Positions 10,574 to 10,702 of a stretch of 10,702 nt of DNA are shown piece after piece; within the stretch, counting starts at the first letter, position 1; each line of letters opens with the position of its first letter. Origin of the DNA: Zavarzinia sp. (GTDB taxonomy: Bacteria > Pseudomonadota > Alphaproteobacteria > Zavarziniales > Zavarziniaceae); the NCBI GenBank assembly GCA_028694545.1, contig JAQVKV010000032.1, forward strand, positions 1 through 10,702. The letters are read 5' to 3'. The translations under genes were made by a program, and so were the position numbers. The notes under the pieces were generated by a model. It searched no databases, was not told the DNA's origin, and was given only the letters and a program-made list of their open reading frames with translations.

Positions 10574-10702
10574 ATGGTGCGTCCTTTGGTGGTCACCAAC
10601 GAAATGCGGGGCCGGGGCCTGACGTTCGATTGGAGCGAGCGCAGCGTCCGGCATTATCTGAGCTTCGCCCATGCGGTGGACCAGGCCGAGACGAACCCGA
10701 TT
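10574..10702 (+). CDS. 5' end of the beta-helix spike gene (continues at base 1)
   Basis: The true start of the spike is the ATG at 10574-10576, directly after TAA (10571-10573). GAAAGGGG (10558-10565) provides a ribosome site about 8 bases upstream. From 10577 the sequence equals base 2 onward, so the protein reads M-V-R-P-L-V-V-T and then continues in the copy that starts at base 1. The start GTG seen at base 2 is therefore codon 2 (Val), not the initiator. Confidence 0.9.
   Translation, partial: MVRPLVVTNEMRGRGLTFDWSERSVRHYLSFAHAVDQAETNPI
10576..10702. repeat. Right copy of 127-bp terminal direct repeat (circle junction)
   Basis: Identical to bases 1-127. Removing it gives the unit circle of 10,575 bp. 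Confidence 0.9.

Noticed and set aside
9368..10672. 434-codon open frame on the minus strand
   Set aside because: Antisense of four well-supported genes with ribosome sites; low-complexity Arg/His-rich product.
1..10702. tRNA genes, rRNA, CRISPR arrays or insertion sequences
   Set aside because: I looked for cloverleaf-like patterns, regularly spaced repeats and transposase motifs and saw none.

Overview
The window is most likely one complete small circular viral genome, linearised at an arbitrary point. Its last 127 bases (10576-10702) repeat its first 127 exactly, which gives a unit circle of 10,575 bp. The join falls inside a gene: the ATG at 10574-10576 is the true start of the beta-helix protein that continues from base 1. 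All 23 genes I can support lie on the + strand, tightly packed with ATGA, GTGA or TGATG overlaps. The sequence is GC-rich, and Shine-Dalgarno sites and sigma70-like promoters point to a bacterial host. A lipoprotein with a lipobox and many small one-helix membrane proteins suit a Gram-negative-type envelope. I cannot name the host phylum.

The genome resembles the double jelly-roll (DJR) capsid viruses with an internal membrane (PRD1/PM2/FLiP-type lineages). It encodes a 349-residue putative major capsid protein (7176-8225), a 207-residue A32/P9-like packaging ATPase (5834-6457), several small membrane proteins, and a 626-residue pectate-lyase-type beta-helix spike (10574 through the join to 1879). 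These assignments rest on motif and pattern recognition, not a database search.

Layout: (1) A control region of about 312 bp (3135-3446) holds two sigma70-like promoters, three stem-loops, a 16-bp GC palindrome and an AT-rich operator-like inverted repeat. (2) A first operon (3447-6795) encodes a ribbon-helix-helix regulator, a 36-aa peptide, an OB-fold-like protein, four poorly characterised proteins (one a partial zinc-finger protein with an acidic tail), a tiny Trp-rich cationic protein, the packaging ATPase and an Ala-rich coiled-coil protein. It ends at a strong intrinsic terminator (6825-6860). (3) A second promoter with an A-tract (6889-6918) starts the structural operon. This encodes a one-helix membrane peptide, the capsid protein, two membrane-anchored proteins, a basic protein, a two-domain beta protein (candidate penton), a two-helix membrane protein, the spike, a very basic 38-aa peptide, a lipoprotein, a one-helix protein, a helix-plus-coiled-coil protein and a 72-aa protein. 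It leads back to the control region.

The gene set covers capsid, membrane, packaging and receptor binding, but I find no recognisable replication initiator, polymerase, integrase or cell-wall hydrolase. Replication may therefore rely on host proteins or a helper, or one of the unknown proteins may be a new initiator. This gap, the structured control region, and an overlap in which one stretch of DNA encodes an acidic tail in one frame and a basic head in another are the main points of interest.
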